A stretch of 64,000 nt of DNA, taken from Eudorina sp. 2006-703-Eu-15. Its lineage: Eukaryota; Chlorophyta; Chlorophyceae; Chlamydomonadales; Volvocaceae. Within the stretch, counting starts at the first letter, position 1, and the number at the start of each line of letters is the position of its first letter. A model generated the notes under the pieces. That model saw nothing but the letters and a program-made list of their open reading frames with translations, searched no databases and had not been told where the DNA came from. The position numbers and the translations under genes are program-made. The stretch covers positions 44,070 through 108,069 of the forward strand of contig BDSI01000226.1 of assembly GCA_003117195.1 (NCBI GenBank), read 5' to 3'. Positions 23,901 to 36,519 of this stretch are shown piece by piece.

Positions 23901-26900
23901 GCCTTCTGTTCAGGCCGGCCGTGATTGTACAGCTGGACGTGCGCCGGTTTCCTCTTGCCTCCGCACGACGGTGTTCGCGGGCTCGCGGGCTGAGGCTGAT
24001 GCTCATCCTACTATTGTGGCTACAAGCAGCATTGACACCCAATCACCTCGCAAGAGCTGCGAGATTCTAGCGGACTGAGCGCGCTGGTACGCCGCAGTAG
24101 ACGCCGCAGTAGAGTACGCGCGGTGGACTCGGCTTGTGACGGTGTACGTTACGTGATGCAATCCACCGGCAGGGTCGGGGACATGGCTGGCAGCGCGAAG
24201 GTCGCCCTGCGCTTGGTCGAGCACCTGTACTACAAGACCGACGCGGTGTACGACGCCATGCGCAAGCTGACGATGGCGCAGCAGCATAGCGCCGCCGTGC
24301 CCGCACCGTTGGCGGACGACGGCGGCGATGAGGAGGAGTCGGGCCCCAAGGTGGAGGTGCTGGTGCCGGCGGATTACGTCATGGCGGAGAACTGCCACGA
24401 GCTGATGCGCTCCCTGGTGGGCCTCATCTTCAGGCACGGCGACGAGCGCACCAAGGCGCGCGCCATGATGTGCTACATCTATCACAAGGTGGGTCCACAA
24501 GACAACATCTACATGTCGGTCGTATCCGGGTTGTCCTTGCTGGTTTCCCGGACAGCTTTCCATGAAAGAAAATGCCCGTTGGAATAGGTGGAACGCCTCA
24601 CATTGCCCCTTGCCGTGTCTCCCTCCGCAGGCTATCCACGACGACTTCCACGGCGCCCGTGATCTGCTGCTGATGAGCCACCTGCAAGTGAGTTTGAAAG
24701 GAAAGGAGGGACGTACCCACGCGTCGCACATGCTCGTGCACTTGGTTTCGAAATCCAGACTAATTACGCTGGGAATGCCTTTTTGCAAGGCAGGCTCGCA
24801 GATCAGGTGCAGTCCGCAGCCGCGTCATAATCGAGGGGACACTGGTCCGCAGCACGCGGGACCCATTAGCTTCTGTAATGCTTTCAGTAGAGGCAACAAT
24901 CGCAACTGTCTGTAGCACAGGAGCGATCCGGACGCCGTGTCCGTCATAACACACCACCTGGGGACGTGCTCGAAACCTCGAGACGAAAACCTGGGGCAGA
25001 GAGTCCAGAATTGCACAAGAGCAAGACTGTGTTCATATCTTGCTACAGCTGCTTATCCAGCGCGCTTTCGGGTGCCACGCTTCTTTCCGTTACCAACTAC
25101 AGGACTCGATCCAGCACATGGATGTGTCGACTATGATCCTGTACAACCGCGCTATGGCGCAGCTGGGTCTCGCGGCCTTCAGGGCGGGTCTGATCCAGGA
25201 GGCGCACGCGTGCCTTAACGAGCTGTACGGCAGCGGGCACATCAAGGAGCTGTTGGCGCAGGGTACGTGCGGCTTTGCCGCCGGGTTGGGATGTGGGTTG
25301 TGATGTTGGGAGGATCTTTTGACTACCTCGCCTTCGGACGTGGCTGCCCATTCGACGACGCGGCGTCCAGGTGCCGTTTGAAGAATGTTTAAGGACATGA
25401 AAGTTTTCATGTAAGATGTCAAGTTGAGCGGGCTCCTTTGCCGCTCTGTGTTCGTGTTCTTTTGTTAGGCATGTCGATGGGCAAGTACCACGAGAAGACG
25501 CCTGAGCAGGAGCTGGCTGAGAAGAGGCGCCAGATGCCGTTCCACATGCACATCACCCTGGAGCTGCTGGAGAGCGCGTACCTCACGTGTGCCATGCTGC
25601 TGGAGGTGCGTTGCAGGGGCTGGGGGCAGGGGCCGGTGGCCGTGTTGACCCGGTGGTGGATTTTCCTGCCTGCCACGGGTCACGCGAGCGCCGCGGCCTC
25701 ATACCTCGTGTGTGGACGTCATGCGGCTCAAACCCGGTCTGCCAGCAGAATGCCATCGTGCGAGGGGGGGGAGTTGCGGGAGATGCAGAAGGTGCGGGGA
25801 GTTCTATTCGTCGTGAACAGGCGGTCCGCCGTTGTCGTACTAATGTTACCAGCAGTTGGAGCCTCCTGGCTTGTGGTGATCTTCCTTTCCTGTTCTCCCT
25901 CCCTGTCCGTCCCCTGCTCGCCCGCACTTGTCGCAGGTGCCCAACATGGCCGCCAACCCGCTGAACCCCAAGAAGAAGATGATCTCCAAGTCGTTCCACC
26001 GCATCTGGGACACGTACGCGCGCCAGGCCTTCACCGGCCCGCCCGAGAACGTCCGTGACCACATCATGGCCGCGTCCCGAGCACTGGCGACGGTGCGTGG
26101 CGGCGACGGTGCATGTGGGAGAATCGGGAATGCACATGGTGCATGCGGAGTGCACATAAGTGTCGTTGTCGATTGCGCTGAATGTGCCGAGCAGAGCGTG
26201 TGCACCGTGAACCAGCAAGGTCTGAAGACCTAGGCTCCGAAGCCCGCTTCTCAGAGAAATTCAAGATTGACTTTTCTCTGCCTTGGCAATTTTATGAGAA
26301 GCGGGCTTCGGAGCCCAGTATGTTGTCGTCTCTGTAACGGTACTCTCTACGCACTGCACGCACTGTGCTTAACCGCATGGTTCCCATCGCGCCTGCCCAA
26401 CGCGCTGTCACAGGGTGACTGGTCCAAGTCGTTCAACTACCTGAAGGCGCTCAACGCCTGGAACCTGCTGCCAAGGAAGGACCAGGTCCTGGCGATGCTC
26501 AAGGTCAAGGTGCAAGAGGAGGCCGTTCGCACGTACCTGCTCACGTACAGCAGCCAATACGCCTCGCTCTCCCTGGACCAGCTGGCCAACATGTTCGAGC
26601 TGCCGGACAAGCAGGTGTGTCGAGCGCCTTGAGGTTTTTTTATCTGCAAGGCTCCATGCTTGGGGACCCCGTCCATCTGTCTAATCACACGAGGACCCAC
26701 CTCTCAGCTATTTGTAAGCCGATTGTTAAGTTTGTATTGTGTAGAATGCAACTGTCGCGACGTGGATGTACCCTAGCTTCTCATACCTTCATCAAGGTTT
26801 TTGATAGGTGCCCCCCGTGTGTGCGCCTCGCGCCTCCCCTGACCTCTGAAAGATCTACTCGATCGCCAGCAAGATGATGATTGCGGAGGAGCTGCCGGGC

Positions 26901-27995
26901 TCGTGGGACCAGCCGACCCGCACCATCGTGATGCACGCCTCGGAAGCCTCCCGCGTGCAGCGCGTCGCCCTTCAACTGGCGGATAAGGTGCGGGCCGGCG
27001 GCACTGGGAGGGAGGGAGGGAACGGTTCGAGGGTCGAAGAGCGACGCATGGAGTTATATCGGCTAGGAAGGGAGTGCTTGCCATTGGATACGGCACAAGC
27101 GGCTTCACGGCGTGACAGCGAAGTTGTTTGTCAGGACCACTATCGGGGTTCTCATTGCGGGTCCCCGTGTCCCCGTGTTTCGATTGCGCACCCGCACTGT
27201 CCTTCCGTTAGGTCTGCATGGGATCTCAGTGCATGGGCATTTGTCCGCACTGCCGCGGTTGCAATCACACGCTTCCGCTCTCATGCACATGCAGGCGGCG
27301 GTTATCGTTGATCTCAACGAGCGCGCGCTCGCCTACCGCACCGGCGGGCTGCGGGATGCCGATGACGAGGGTGGCGGCGGTGCCGGTGCCTCGCGACGCC
27401 GCGGAGGCCAATGGGACGACGAGGGTGGAGCAGGCGGACGCAGCCGTGGAGGTGAGTTGCGCGGATCTCGCGGTCTCGACGGATATAATGACCAATCAAA
27501 TTAACTCATCGAATCAACTCGTTTACTGAACGATCTACTTCTTGTCGTGAGATCATTTGGTCGAACCAGTGAAATCACGCGGCATCAGTACAGAATTAAT
27601 CAGAATTTTGTGACAGCTTTCACGTGGCGTCATGGGAACAGCGCTTTCTGTGTCTTGACCCACCCACCCACCCTCCTTGCCTTCTTCGCCATTGCACTGC
27701 AGGTGTCAAGCTGGGCCTGGTCCGCAACCTGGGCCCCCGGGGCGACCGCGGGGATCGCGGAAGCATCCGGTCGGGGCCGCGTTCTGGCGGCATGGGCCCC
27801 CGCGGGGGCTCCTACCGCCGGGAAGGCGGTATGGGAGGCAGCTACGGGGACCGCGTGGGCGGGGGGCCGCGTGGCTTTGGCCGACCGGGTATGGGCGGCG
27901 GCAGCATGAGCTCCATGTCGGCACTCGGAAGCTTGCGAGCCGGGAGCGGGCTTGGGATGGGGTCACGCGACCTCCGCGACTCTCAGAGGCCGTAA
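20933..27995 (+). CDS. EIF3C: Translation initiation factor eIF3 subunit c
   Basis: A scaffold of eIF3, which binds the 40S subunit with eIF1, eIF2 and eIF5 in the cytosol. Exons: 20933-20935, 21015-21190, 21263-21371, 21502-21771, 22019-22221, 22818-23025, 23290-23436, 23687-23781, 24173-24488, 24631-24687, 25103-25262, 25469-25605, 25937-26092, 26414-26614, 26853-26987, 27295-27451, 27703-27995. All phases agree; total 940 residues, normal for the family. The first coding exon is only the ATG, followed by [14 protein letters not shown]. Family landmarks in order: an acidic Ser/Asp/Glu tract (about residues 9-57), [33 protein letters not shown], and a C-terminal PCI/winged-helix region (about 620-800) with [20 protein letters not shown] and [15 protein letters not shown]. 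The last 130 residues are Arg/Gly-rich (RGG-like), as in plant eIF3c. Most donors are gtgcgt/gtgagt types. One intron contains a perfect hairpin (26233-26315). Confidence 0.95.
26233..26315. repeat. Perfect 21-bp inverted repeat in an eIF3c intron
   Basis: Arm 26233-26253 (ggctccgaagcccgcttctc plus a) and arm 26295-26315 are exact reverse complements, separated by 41 bases. Both arms lie inside the intron 26093-26413. The RNA would fold into a stem-loop of about 83 bases. It could be a small-RNA precursor, a short MITE-like insertion or a structure that affects splicing. Confidence 0.85.
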
Positions 27996-30832
27996 AGACT
28001 GTAGTTAGGTCGGTTGAAGACGTGCAGGGGGTGGGGAAAGGGCCTGGGCCGCGCGCGTGTGCTTGAGGCGTGGAAGTCTGCCTTGTTGAATCAGTAGGTT
28101 TAGGTTTAAGCAACCGGGCGTTACAAAGCAGGAACAGGCGGACGCGCCTGGCATGGATGATTACTGAACTTGACCAGTGAGTGCTAAGTGTGGCTGGGCA
28201 GCAGGGCAGGGGCAGCGTTTGGTTAACTCTTTTTTGAGTCGAGATATCAGCGACCCGTGTTGATTGAGGGCTGTGGTCGCTCCCCCGTTCGTCTGCTGAA
28301 CGCGGACGCGGGTCGGCTGACGTTGTGGTTTGCTTGCACCACGAATGGGTTGAGCGGCCTTGTCCTACCCGGCATGCAGGATGCGGTGAGCATGGGTTTT
28401 AATTTCGTCTGAGTCCCGATCCAGGTTGCCTCGGGCTGACTTGCCTCACGTGCCCCGAGCGTGCGCGCACAAGGTCGAGCGGCTTGGTTCTGACGCTGTG
28501 TGCGGAGTAGGAGTTGACGCCGGGTGGATGCAGCGCTGGATCACGACACCGAAACATTCGCGGGAGCATAAGTTGTCGCGGGTTCAGAACTTGCGGCTCA
28601 AGTTGCAAATTACGTACACGCATTTGTGAAACGCGTGCATGGCTTTGATGCCCCGAGGCAGCCACGAGTCGGGGTCCCTACCACCGGCGCGATGTGCGCC
28701 ACCGGACGTCCACTGTTACGCGTTTAGATAAGCAGGGCTCTTCGAAGCGGCGAGCCTCGTCGCTTTGAGGCTATATGCAGCAACCTTCCTCGCAGATGCA
28801 GCTCATATCGACAGGTTTCAATGACTGCAGCTGCGGGTACATGCCACGGAGAGCCGCAGCATGGCGTGTGGCTGTTTTTGCTCTGCAGCGCGGGGGCAGC
28901 GGCACCGACCCTTAGCCACTGGCCGTACCGTAAGAGCATCTCTACAGTGAACGGGGTCGCCCGGGTGCGCTGGAGCTGGGTGACTGGGTACAGAGTTACC
29001 AACGGTTTGGTGGGCGCGAGCAGAGATCGAGTCAAAATTGGCACGCAAGTGACCCTGTAGAGCGTTCGGAAGGTGTCGGATGACTGGATGCGCGGAGCTA
29101 CACCTGTGCTGTGAACGGGCACCGCCCCGTAACTGCCGCGGCAGTGCAACATGGCTTGCCCTGGAGGTCGCGGCCTATCCGTCTCCACAGGAGCATGACC
29201 GCCCTTCGAAGAACAGCTGTTGCAGGCAGGGAATGCGACGGATGTTTGCCCACGCTGGCAATTGTGATGACAAGAAGTCCATGCCGGTAGCGGTCACGCC
29301 AACGCTGTGGATACAGCGCTTCCACGTTCGTGTGGTCTTGCGCGCCGGCTTGCCGGTGCAACATGATTTGATCCAGGAGGGGATTGGGGTCAAGGGCGTG
29401 ATAGGGAGCTGTCATGCAGTGCATGCAATCGCACGGGTACCGTAGTTTGCTAGTTTCAGTGGCGTCTGCCTCGGCGTCATGAATGAATGAACGTTACAGC
29501 GGACCCCCTAAGGGATCAACGGTGTATACCAGGGCAAGCCCCAGCAGTCATGTGAGAGCAAATAGAATCCAAGCTATGTATGGGGATGTACCCGATACAT
29601 TGCAGGGGGGGACTGCATGGCGGGGGGTGTATTGGCAAGCCACACGCCGTCTGCTTCAGCCTCCGACTTGCGACCCGGTCATCAGAATGGAGCTGTTCGT
29701 ACATTTGATTTCAGGCAATACGCTGTAGGTACAACGAAACAATGGAGGCCCTCGGGGGCACAGTCAGCTGCCTCAAGACCGAAGCTGGGTTCCTTCCCGT
29801 TTCCCACCGATATTGATGGGTTAGTTGTGGCTGATGATCATTCATACATGGCGTTGGGCATATATGATGTGGCGGAGAGTACGGGAGGGTTCGGGGCACC
29901 GGCAACACACGAGATTACATGGTGGTCTGATCGCACCTATTGGAAGCGGGGTCCCTCCTTTTCAAACTCACGCTCAACTTTGAAAGATGTTCTCCCGTTG
30001 CACTTCGCCGCAGATTCGATGAAATTGAGTCCGAAACCAATGCATGACGCGCGCTGCACCAATGAGGAGCACAGCACAGCCTAGCACAGCACAGCACAGC
30101 ACGCCACGCAACAAGTTCTGGACATATTGCCTGGTAGACAGCTTTGACAAAAGATTGAAGACAAATTGCACTGCCATGGGTCAACCACAGAGCAGCATGC
30201 TGTAACGGCATGTACGCGCACACAGAACAGAAATCCTGGCTGTTCCTTCTGTGTCGTACAACTGCACGACTGATGTAGGCTGCCATGCAGATGACACAAA
30301 TGCCTGCAACAGTTCTTGAGACCGAGCGCATCAATTGTGCGCGAACATCTAACACGAAACGAAAGACACCATACGGAAGAGTCCACGCACGGGCGCACAG
30401 AGAAAAGATTGGAATGCCGGATCCCCACACACAAAACCGGGGAGCGCGAGTCAACCCGCGAACACACTCAACTGTCGGGAACACGAACGGTTACCCGCTT
30501 CGGACGACGCGCACACACATATTCGTATGTGCACTCGCACAGATGGCACGATGACGCACGTTATCATTGGTTTGGGTCGGGCGGGTTCTTCCACTGAACA
30601 CTCACACATATACACACACCTACACACACACATGGCTCAGCGCATGTCTATTTCTTGCCGTGTGATGTCTTCACAGGCATGGGCCACGCTGTGTACGAAC
30701 AATCGCAGGGCCATGACAACACGGCAGTACGGTATGTCTCGATGCACACCGAAGCAGGATGCAGACAAGCACCAACAGTCCCCAGCACAGCACAGCACAG
30801 CAGTCTGAATTGCACGCACACAGCGACCGTGG

Positions 30833-30970
30833 CCTCGAACCACGAGGCGGGGCCGTGACCTCGAACCACGAGGCGGGGCCGTGACCTCGAACCACGAGGC
30901 GGGGCCGTGACCTCGAACCACGAGGCGGGGCCGTGACCTCGAACCACGAGGCGGGGCCGTGACCTCGAGC
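30833..30970. repeat. 26-bp tandem repeat, about five copies
   Basis: The unit contains cctcgaaccacgaggcgggg then ccgtga. Within it cctcg and cgagg pair, so each copy is a small palindrome. Copies are almost identical. Confidence 0.85.
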
Positions 30971-31462
30971 CACGCCAACGTCCAAGCACATCTATGTACA
31001 TAGTACTACCGTTCTCCAGGCTCTGTACACCTGCCGTACTGTCGGTGAAACGCACAATCTGATGTCTTAGATGGACGCCAAGGACATCCACGCACGGGAG
31101 ATCTCCGCCCCCCCCACCCCGCGGACCTGAGTACACGGTTGTTGCCGCTGCGCTTTCGACCGATTCTAAAACCAGTTAACCAGTTCCCTCCCTCCCCGGA
31201 CGCGGACATCGACGCATGCGCACACAGTACACACACAACACACCCACACAATACACCTCTTCCCCCCCCCACACACCCTACACACAACCCTGTTCTGCCT
31301 GCCTAAGAAACACACATACACACACAATATACACACACCTGTTCTGCCTGCCTAAGAAACACACAATACACACACGCAAAACACGTTAATACTTCGCACA
31401 CGTAACCCCCACAACCCACGAAGACGTATCACTTTGAGACGTTCTCCCCATAAGGAGCCACA

Positions 31463-31499
<37 letters not shown>

Positions 31500-31881
31500 T
31501 GTTCTGCTACCGTACTACATTCGTTTTGTCGGGCGACCTTTCAAACCTTGACGCGGATGCCTTGGCACAGAAACAGCATCAGGTGAGCGACAACACCAGC
31601 GCCTGCTGCTGCTGCTGCTGCTGGTGCGGCTGTCAGCGCGGGGTGGCTGGCCCAAAGCAAGCAGTGCGGTAAACGTCGTCGCGGTTTGGGCTGATTGGGT
31701 TGGGTTGGGTTGGGTCCTCCCCCTCCCCCTCAATCGGCGAGGAGGATCTTACGATACCCGCCAAAACAAATTCACCCCACGGGACATTACTGCACGGCGC
31801 AGCCTCGCCGCTATCGCGGGCGCACAGCCACCGCCGCGCACCTCATCGCGTCCATCACCCACCGAGCGGCGGACGCTTCCG

Positions 31882-31883
<2 letters not shown>

Positions 31884-31931
<48 letters not shown>
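31884..31931. repeat. CT dinucleotide microsatellite
   Basis: About 48 bases of alternating CT on the plus strand, beginning just past the stop codon of the minus-strand pherophorin gene. It would be a GA run in the 3' untranslated region. Confidence 0.9.
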
Positions 31932-31934
<3 letters not shown>

Positions 31935-31952
31935 TCCGACCCGGCCGGGCGG

Positions 31953-34900
31953 CTACACCGGCGCCGCGGCGAGCAGACGACGGCCCACGTCCACCTCATC
32001 TGCCCCCGGATCGATGATTTCGATGGTGCCGGCGCCGTTGCTACTGCCGCCGCTGCTTCCGCCGCTGTCGCCGCCGCCGCCGCTGACGCCGCTGCCGGGT
32101 GCGGGTAGCGCCGGCAGCGCCGTGGTGGGGCAGCAGTCCTCGGTCTTGGACAGGAGGGCGTAGCGGCACCAGTCGCCGTCGCCGAAGCAGAAGCGGCGCA
32201 TGGTTTGGCACGGTTCCGTGAGGATGAGGCAGAATGGCATTCCGTCGTACACCTCGTCGAAGGCGTAGTCCAGGCTGGTGAGCTTGAAGGCGGTGTAGGT
32301 GCGGCCCCTGGTCGTGCGTGTGTTGGGATTGGGGTTGAGGTTGGAGTTGGGGTTGGGGTTCGAGGTTGGGGGGCCGCGGTTGGGGGTGCGGCTCCTGCGA
32401 TGTGTGTGGTTGTGGTTGTGGTTGTGGTTGTGGTTGTGGTTGTGGTTGTGGTTGTGGTTGTGGTTGTGGTTGTGGTTGTGGTTGTGGTTGTGTGTTTGTG
32501 TATGTGTGTGTGTGTGTGTGTGTTGGGGGGTTATCGGGGTTGGGGTTGTGGTTGGGGATAGATGCGGCTCCTGGCGTGTGTGGGTGTGTAGGGCTTGTGG
32601 TTCGGGTGTGGTGGGGGAGGCGGGCGAAGGGGCGAGGCGGCCGGGAGGACTTCTAACTGATAAGCCTTGTACGGAACCCGTACATGAGAGCTTTATATCC
32701 GTACTCACTCGTAGACAGACTGCGCGAAGGTCCAGGGATAGCTCCCGCCGTCGAACATCGCGAGTCGTACCGCCGAGCGGCACGTGTTCTCGACGTGCAT
32801 CTCGATCTTGTTCAGGCTCATGTTGCAGCAGCCGTTGACTGCGGGGTTGCAGTCCCGGGCCACGCGAACGTTGAAGCAGTGCATCATGCGGTCCTTGCCG
32901 TCCGCGAGGACAGCCAGGGGGCGGCTGCTGTTGAACTCGAGCCGGAAGGGCGCGCCCCGCGGAGAGCGCTTCGTGCAGGCACACCAGGGGAACCCGTTGG
33001 CCTGCGGCAGCGGCGGCTGCGGCGGCCACATCGGCTGTATCCGGCCGCCCATGGAGGGCGACGACTGCGGCGGCGACGGCGCGGCGGTCTGGTAGTCGTC
33101 CGGGGGGAACTGGAAGTTGAGCGGCGGCACGAGCCGCTTCGGCGCGTTGGGGAAGGGCGGCGTGGGAGGGCTGGGCGGCGGCGGCGGCGGGTTGGGCCGG
33201 CGGCGGAGGCTGGGGGAGGGTGGCGAGCGCGGCTCGGCGGGGACGCAGGCCGATGGGTCGCAGCCGTCGCCGTCGATCCAGCCGGGTCCGCCGGGGCGAG
33301 GGATCTGAGCGGGGGGCCCGAGGGGACAGTTGTGAGGAAGGGCGCGGGGAGAAGCGGCGGTAGGGCGTGTGTGCGGGGTGATGGTGTATTTTATCTTCTG
33401 TGATTCGTGTTTTGGATACGGCAGCTGAGCCGCGAGGCAGGAACGGACAGGACAGCGGTGGGAAGCGTGCACACGCGCGTGTATGCAAGAGATTGTGTGT
33501 GTGCAAATGTGTTATCGTACTATTGCCGATTTGCCGTATGTGTGTGGCCGTGTTGTCGTACCATGACCGCACGCACCTGCAGCGTCCACAGGCACTCGTC
33601 CATCTCGTCAGCCGCGCCGCCCTGGCAGCCCGCCGCAGTGCCGTACTCATCCACGCGCGGCGCCGAACACGTGGCCGCCACGCCCCGCAGCACCATGCTC
33701 ACGTTGCCGGGCCGCCGAGTGCACCTGCCGTACTCTGCCGTAGCTACGGAGAACAGCACCTCCTTGGGCGCCCAGTCGTCGGACGCCCATCGAATCGTCT
33801 GGCAGTACGGCACGTCGCGGTACCAGGGCGCCGTGATGGGCGATCCACCCGCCACGTAAAAGTCCCGCCGTACATCGAGTACGGGCGACAGTTGGTCGCC
33901 CGCGCATACCTCGTCGATCGGCTGGCTAGGGCCCAGTGAGCAGGCGGAACCGTCCCGCGGCCATTTGAGGCAAATGGAGCAGTACAGGAAGCCGCGGCGC
34001 CAGACGCACAGGTTCGCGTCGTAATCAAGGTCCAGGCAGGATCCTGACGGTTGGAAAGGTTGGTTTGAGGGCGTTGGTTGGTTAGCAGCGATTCGCGGAA
34101 GGCTTTGAGCAGGAAGGCTTTGAAACGGCCCCACACGCGCCCATACTTCCTCAGGGCACGTCTCCTCAAGATTGGACCTTCGCCCGGCCATCCCCCACGG
34201 GTCCCGGCCCTGTCCCCTCCGTCCGACCCGTGGGTCCCGGCCCCGTCCCCAACCTTCCGACCCGTGGGTCAAAGCCCAGTCCCCTCCGTCCGACCCGTGG
34301 GTCCTGCCCCACCTACCTTGCACGCCACATCCCATGCCCGTCGCGCCCATCGACTCCGTGCTGGGGCCCTGCTGCTTGCAGCACACATCCACAGGCCGCG
34401 GCGAAGACGGCCAGCTGGGCATCGGCGGGTTACTGGCGCGCTTTGGCGCGAGGGGCGGGGGAAGGGCCGGCGGGGGGCTCCGCTGCGGCGGCGGTGGCGG
34501 CGGCGGCGGCGGCGGCGAAGTAAGGGTGGTCCGCTTCGGCGGCGGCGGCGGAGACGGAGGAGTTGGATCCGGCGGCGGCGGTGGCGGCGGAGGCGCCGCT
34601 GCCGGCGGAGGCGGCGGCGGCGGGCGCTTCTTGCTGGGGGGCGGCGGCGCCAGCGGCGGTGGTGCGCTGTTGATACACACGCGGCCGCCGCGATACTCGG
34701 GCCCGTCTGCAGCGGTCCCGAAACCAGGGGTGAAGCACAATGTCCGAGGTAGTGCGAGAATGGACACGGACAAAGCAACGAATGACCAAGGAGGTCGGGT
34801 GAGGTTTCGGAGCACGGGCGTGCGGTGCGGGGGGACGGGGGATGAGGCCGGGGTGGCCTGGGAAAGTTGGGATCCGGGGTGGCGGAGAGGCTGTTGAAGC

Positions 34901-36478
34901 GCTGGGAAGGTCAGCGGCCGGGCCCCTCGGCAGGTGGTATTGACGTTCTAGCTCCTCTGGTTACATTCGTTCGACAACAACACGCCCTGCAACGCCAACC
35001 ACTCTGCTACGACCTGCAAGGGACACCCGTTAGCATTTTGTTCGACGCTGGACCAGTGGCCGGTTGTTGCTGCAATGTCCAAACCGATACCCGCTATCTG
35101 ATACCCGCTATCCGATACCCGCTATCCGATACCCGCTATCTGATACCCGCTATCTGATACCCGCTATCCGATACCCGCTATCCGATACCCGCTATCTGAT
35201 ACCCGCTATCTGATACCCGCTATCCGATACCCGCTATCCGATACCCGCTATCTGATACCCGCTATCCGATACCCGCTATCTGATACCCGCTATCCGATAC
35301 CCGCTATCCGATACCCGCTATCTGATACCCGCTATCTGATACCCGCTATCCGATACCCGCTATCTGATATCGGTGCACACCTGGCCGAGGCACGGAGACG
35401 TTCCAGAGGCACTCATTGTACACCGTGCCTGCGTGGGTGGGTGGGTGGGTGGGTGGAGATGCGGGCAGGCGGTGAGGGGTGTGGTTGTGGGTTTTGGGAA
35501 AGCCAGGGTGGCAGGCGGTGGATGTCCTTCGCAACCGCCGACGGCGTGCACCGGCACGCGATGTGTGTTTGGAACAGCCCCCACCCCACTCCAACCCGGC
35601 CGACCCAACCCAACCCAACCTGCCCTACCCTTAACCAAACCAAACCAAACCAAACCAAACCAAACCAAACCAAACCAAACCAAACCAAACCAAACGAAAT
35701 TCAAACCCAGCCCAAACGCACCGTCGTTCGAAGCGCACCCCGCCACATCACCCGTCGGGCCGAAGCGGGGGTTGCCACAGGTGAGCTGCAGGCCGCGCAC
35801 CAGGATGCCCAGGGACTTATCCGGAGCGCTGCAGACCTGTGCGGGGGGTGTGGGGATGGGACGGCGCATTTTGTGTGTGGGAGGGGCCCGGTGGGCGGAG
35901 GTGAGGTTGGGATGAGGGAGGGTGTACGGTGTGAACGAGAGCTACGTGTGTGAATGTGTCTGGGTTGGCGGCCTGGTGGGCGGGACGGTGAATCAGAGCA
36001 GGACGGGGTCGGATCCATTCCAGCCCTCCCTGGACGCACCTGTGTCAACATAGGGCCCCTTGAAGACCCAAGCTTGCTCCGCACCCGCACCCGCACCCGC
36101 ACCCGCACCCGCACCCGCACCCGCACCCGCACCCGCACCCGCACCCGCACCCGCACCCGCACCCGCACCCGCACCCGCACCCGCACCCGCACGCACCCGC
36201 ACCCGCACCCGCACCCGCACCCGCACCCGCACCCGCACCCGCACCGCACCCGCACCCGCACCCGCACCCGCACCCGCACCCGCACCCGCACCCGCACCCG
36301 CACCGCACCGCACCGCGCACCCGCACCCGCACCCGCACCCGCACCCGCACCCGCACCCGCACCGCACCCGCACCCGCACCCGCACCCGCACCCGCACCGC
36401 ACCCGCACCCGCACCCGCACCCGCACCCGCACCCCGCACCCGCACCCGCACCCGCACCCGCACCCGCACCCGCACCCG

Positions 36479-36519
<41 letters not shown>

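Larger units (their letters stand above)
27996..31952. other. Region with no gene recognised; CA and minisatellite rich
   Basis: It lies between the convergent 3' ends of eIF3c (+) and the pherophorin gene (-). An ATG-started frame of 155 codons at 29617-30084 (+) has no recognisable domain, no clear splice partners and ends in a CAGCA repeat, so I do not call it a gene. Repeats present: acagc runs at about 30070-30100 and 30784-30801, a 26-bp tandem repeat at 30833-30970, CA-rich tracts from 30600 to 31500, and a CT run at 31884-31931. Confidence 0.5.

Noticed and set aside
29617..30084. 155-codon ATG-started plus-strand frame
   Set aside because: It has no recognisable domain, ends in a CAGCA repeat and has no convincing splice or regulatory context. 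It cannot be excluded.
31624..32163. Plus-strand frames through the CT run and pherophorin last exon
   Set aside because: They are antisense to a well-supported exon and depend on the CT microsatellite.
33520..34815. Separate pherophorin gene with a signal peptide starting at 34815
   Set aside because: The start codon is GTG and there is no ATG before the Pro-rich part. The hydrophobic run is intron sequence in the better-supported single-gene model.
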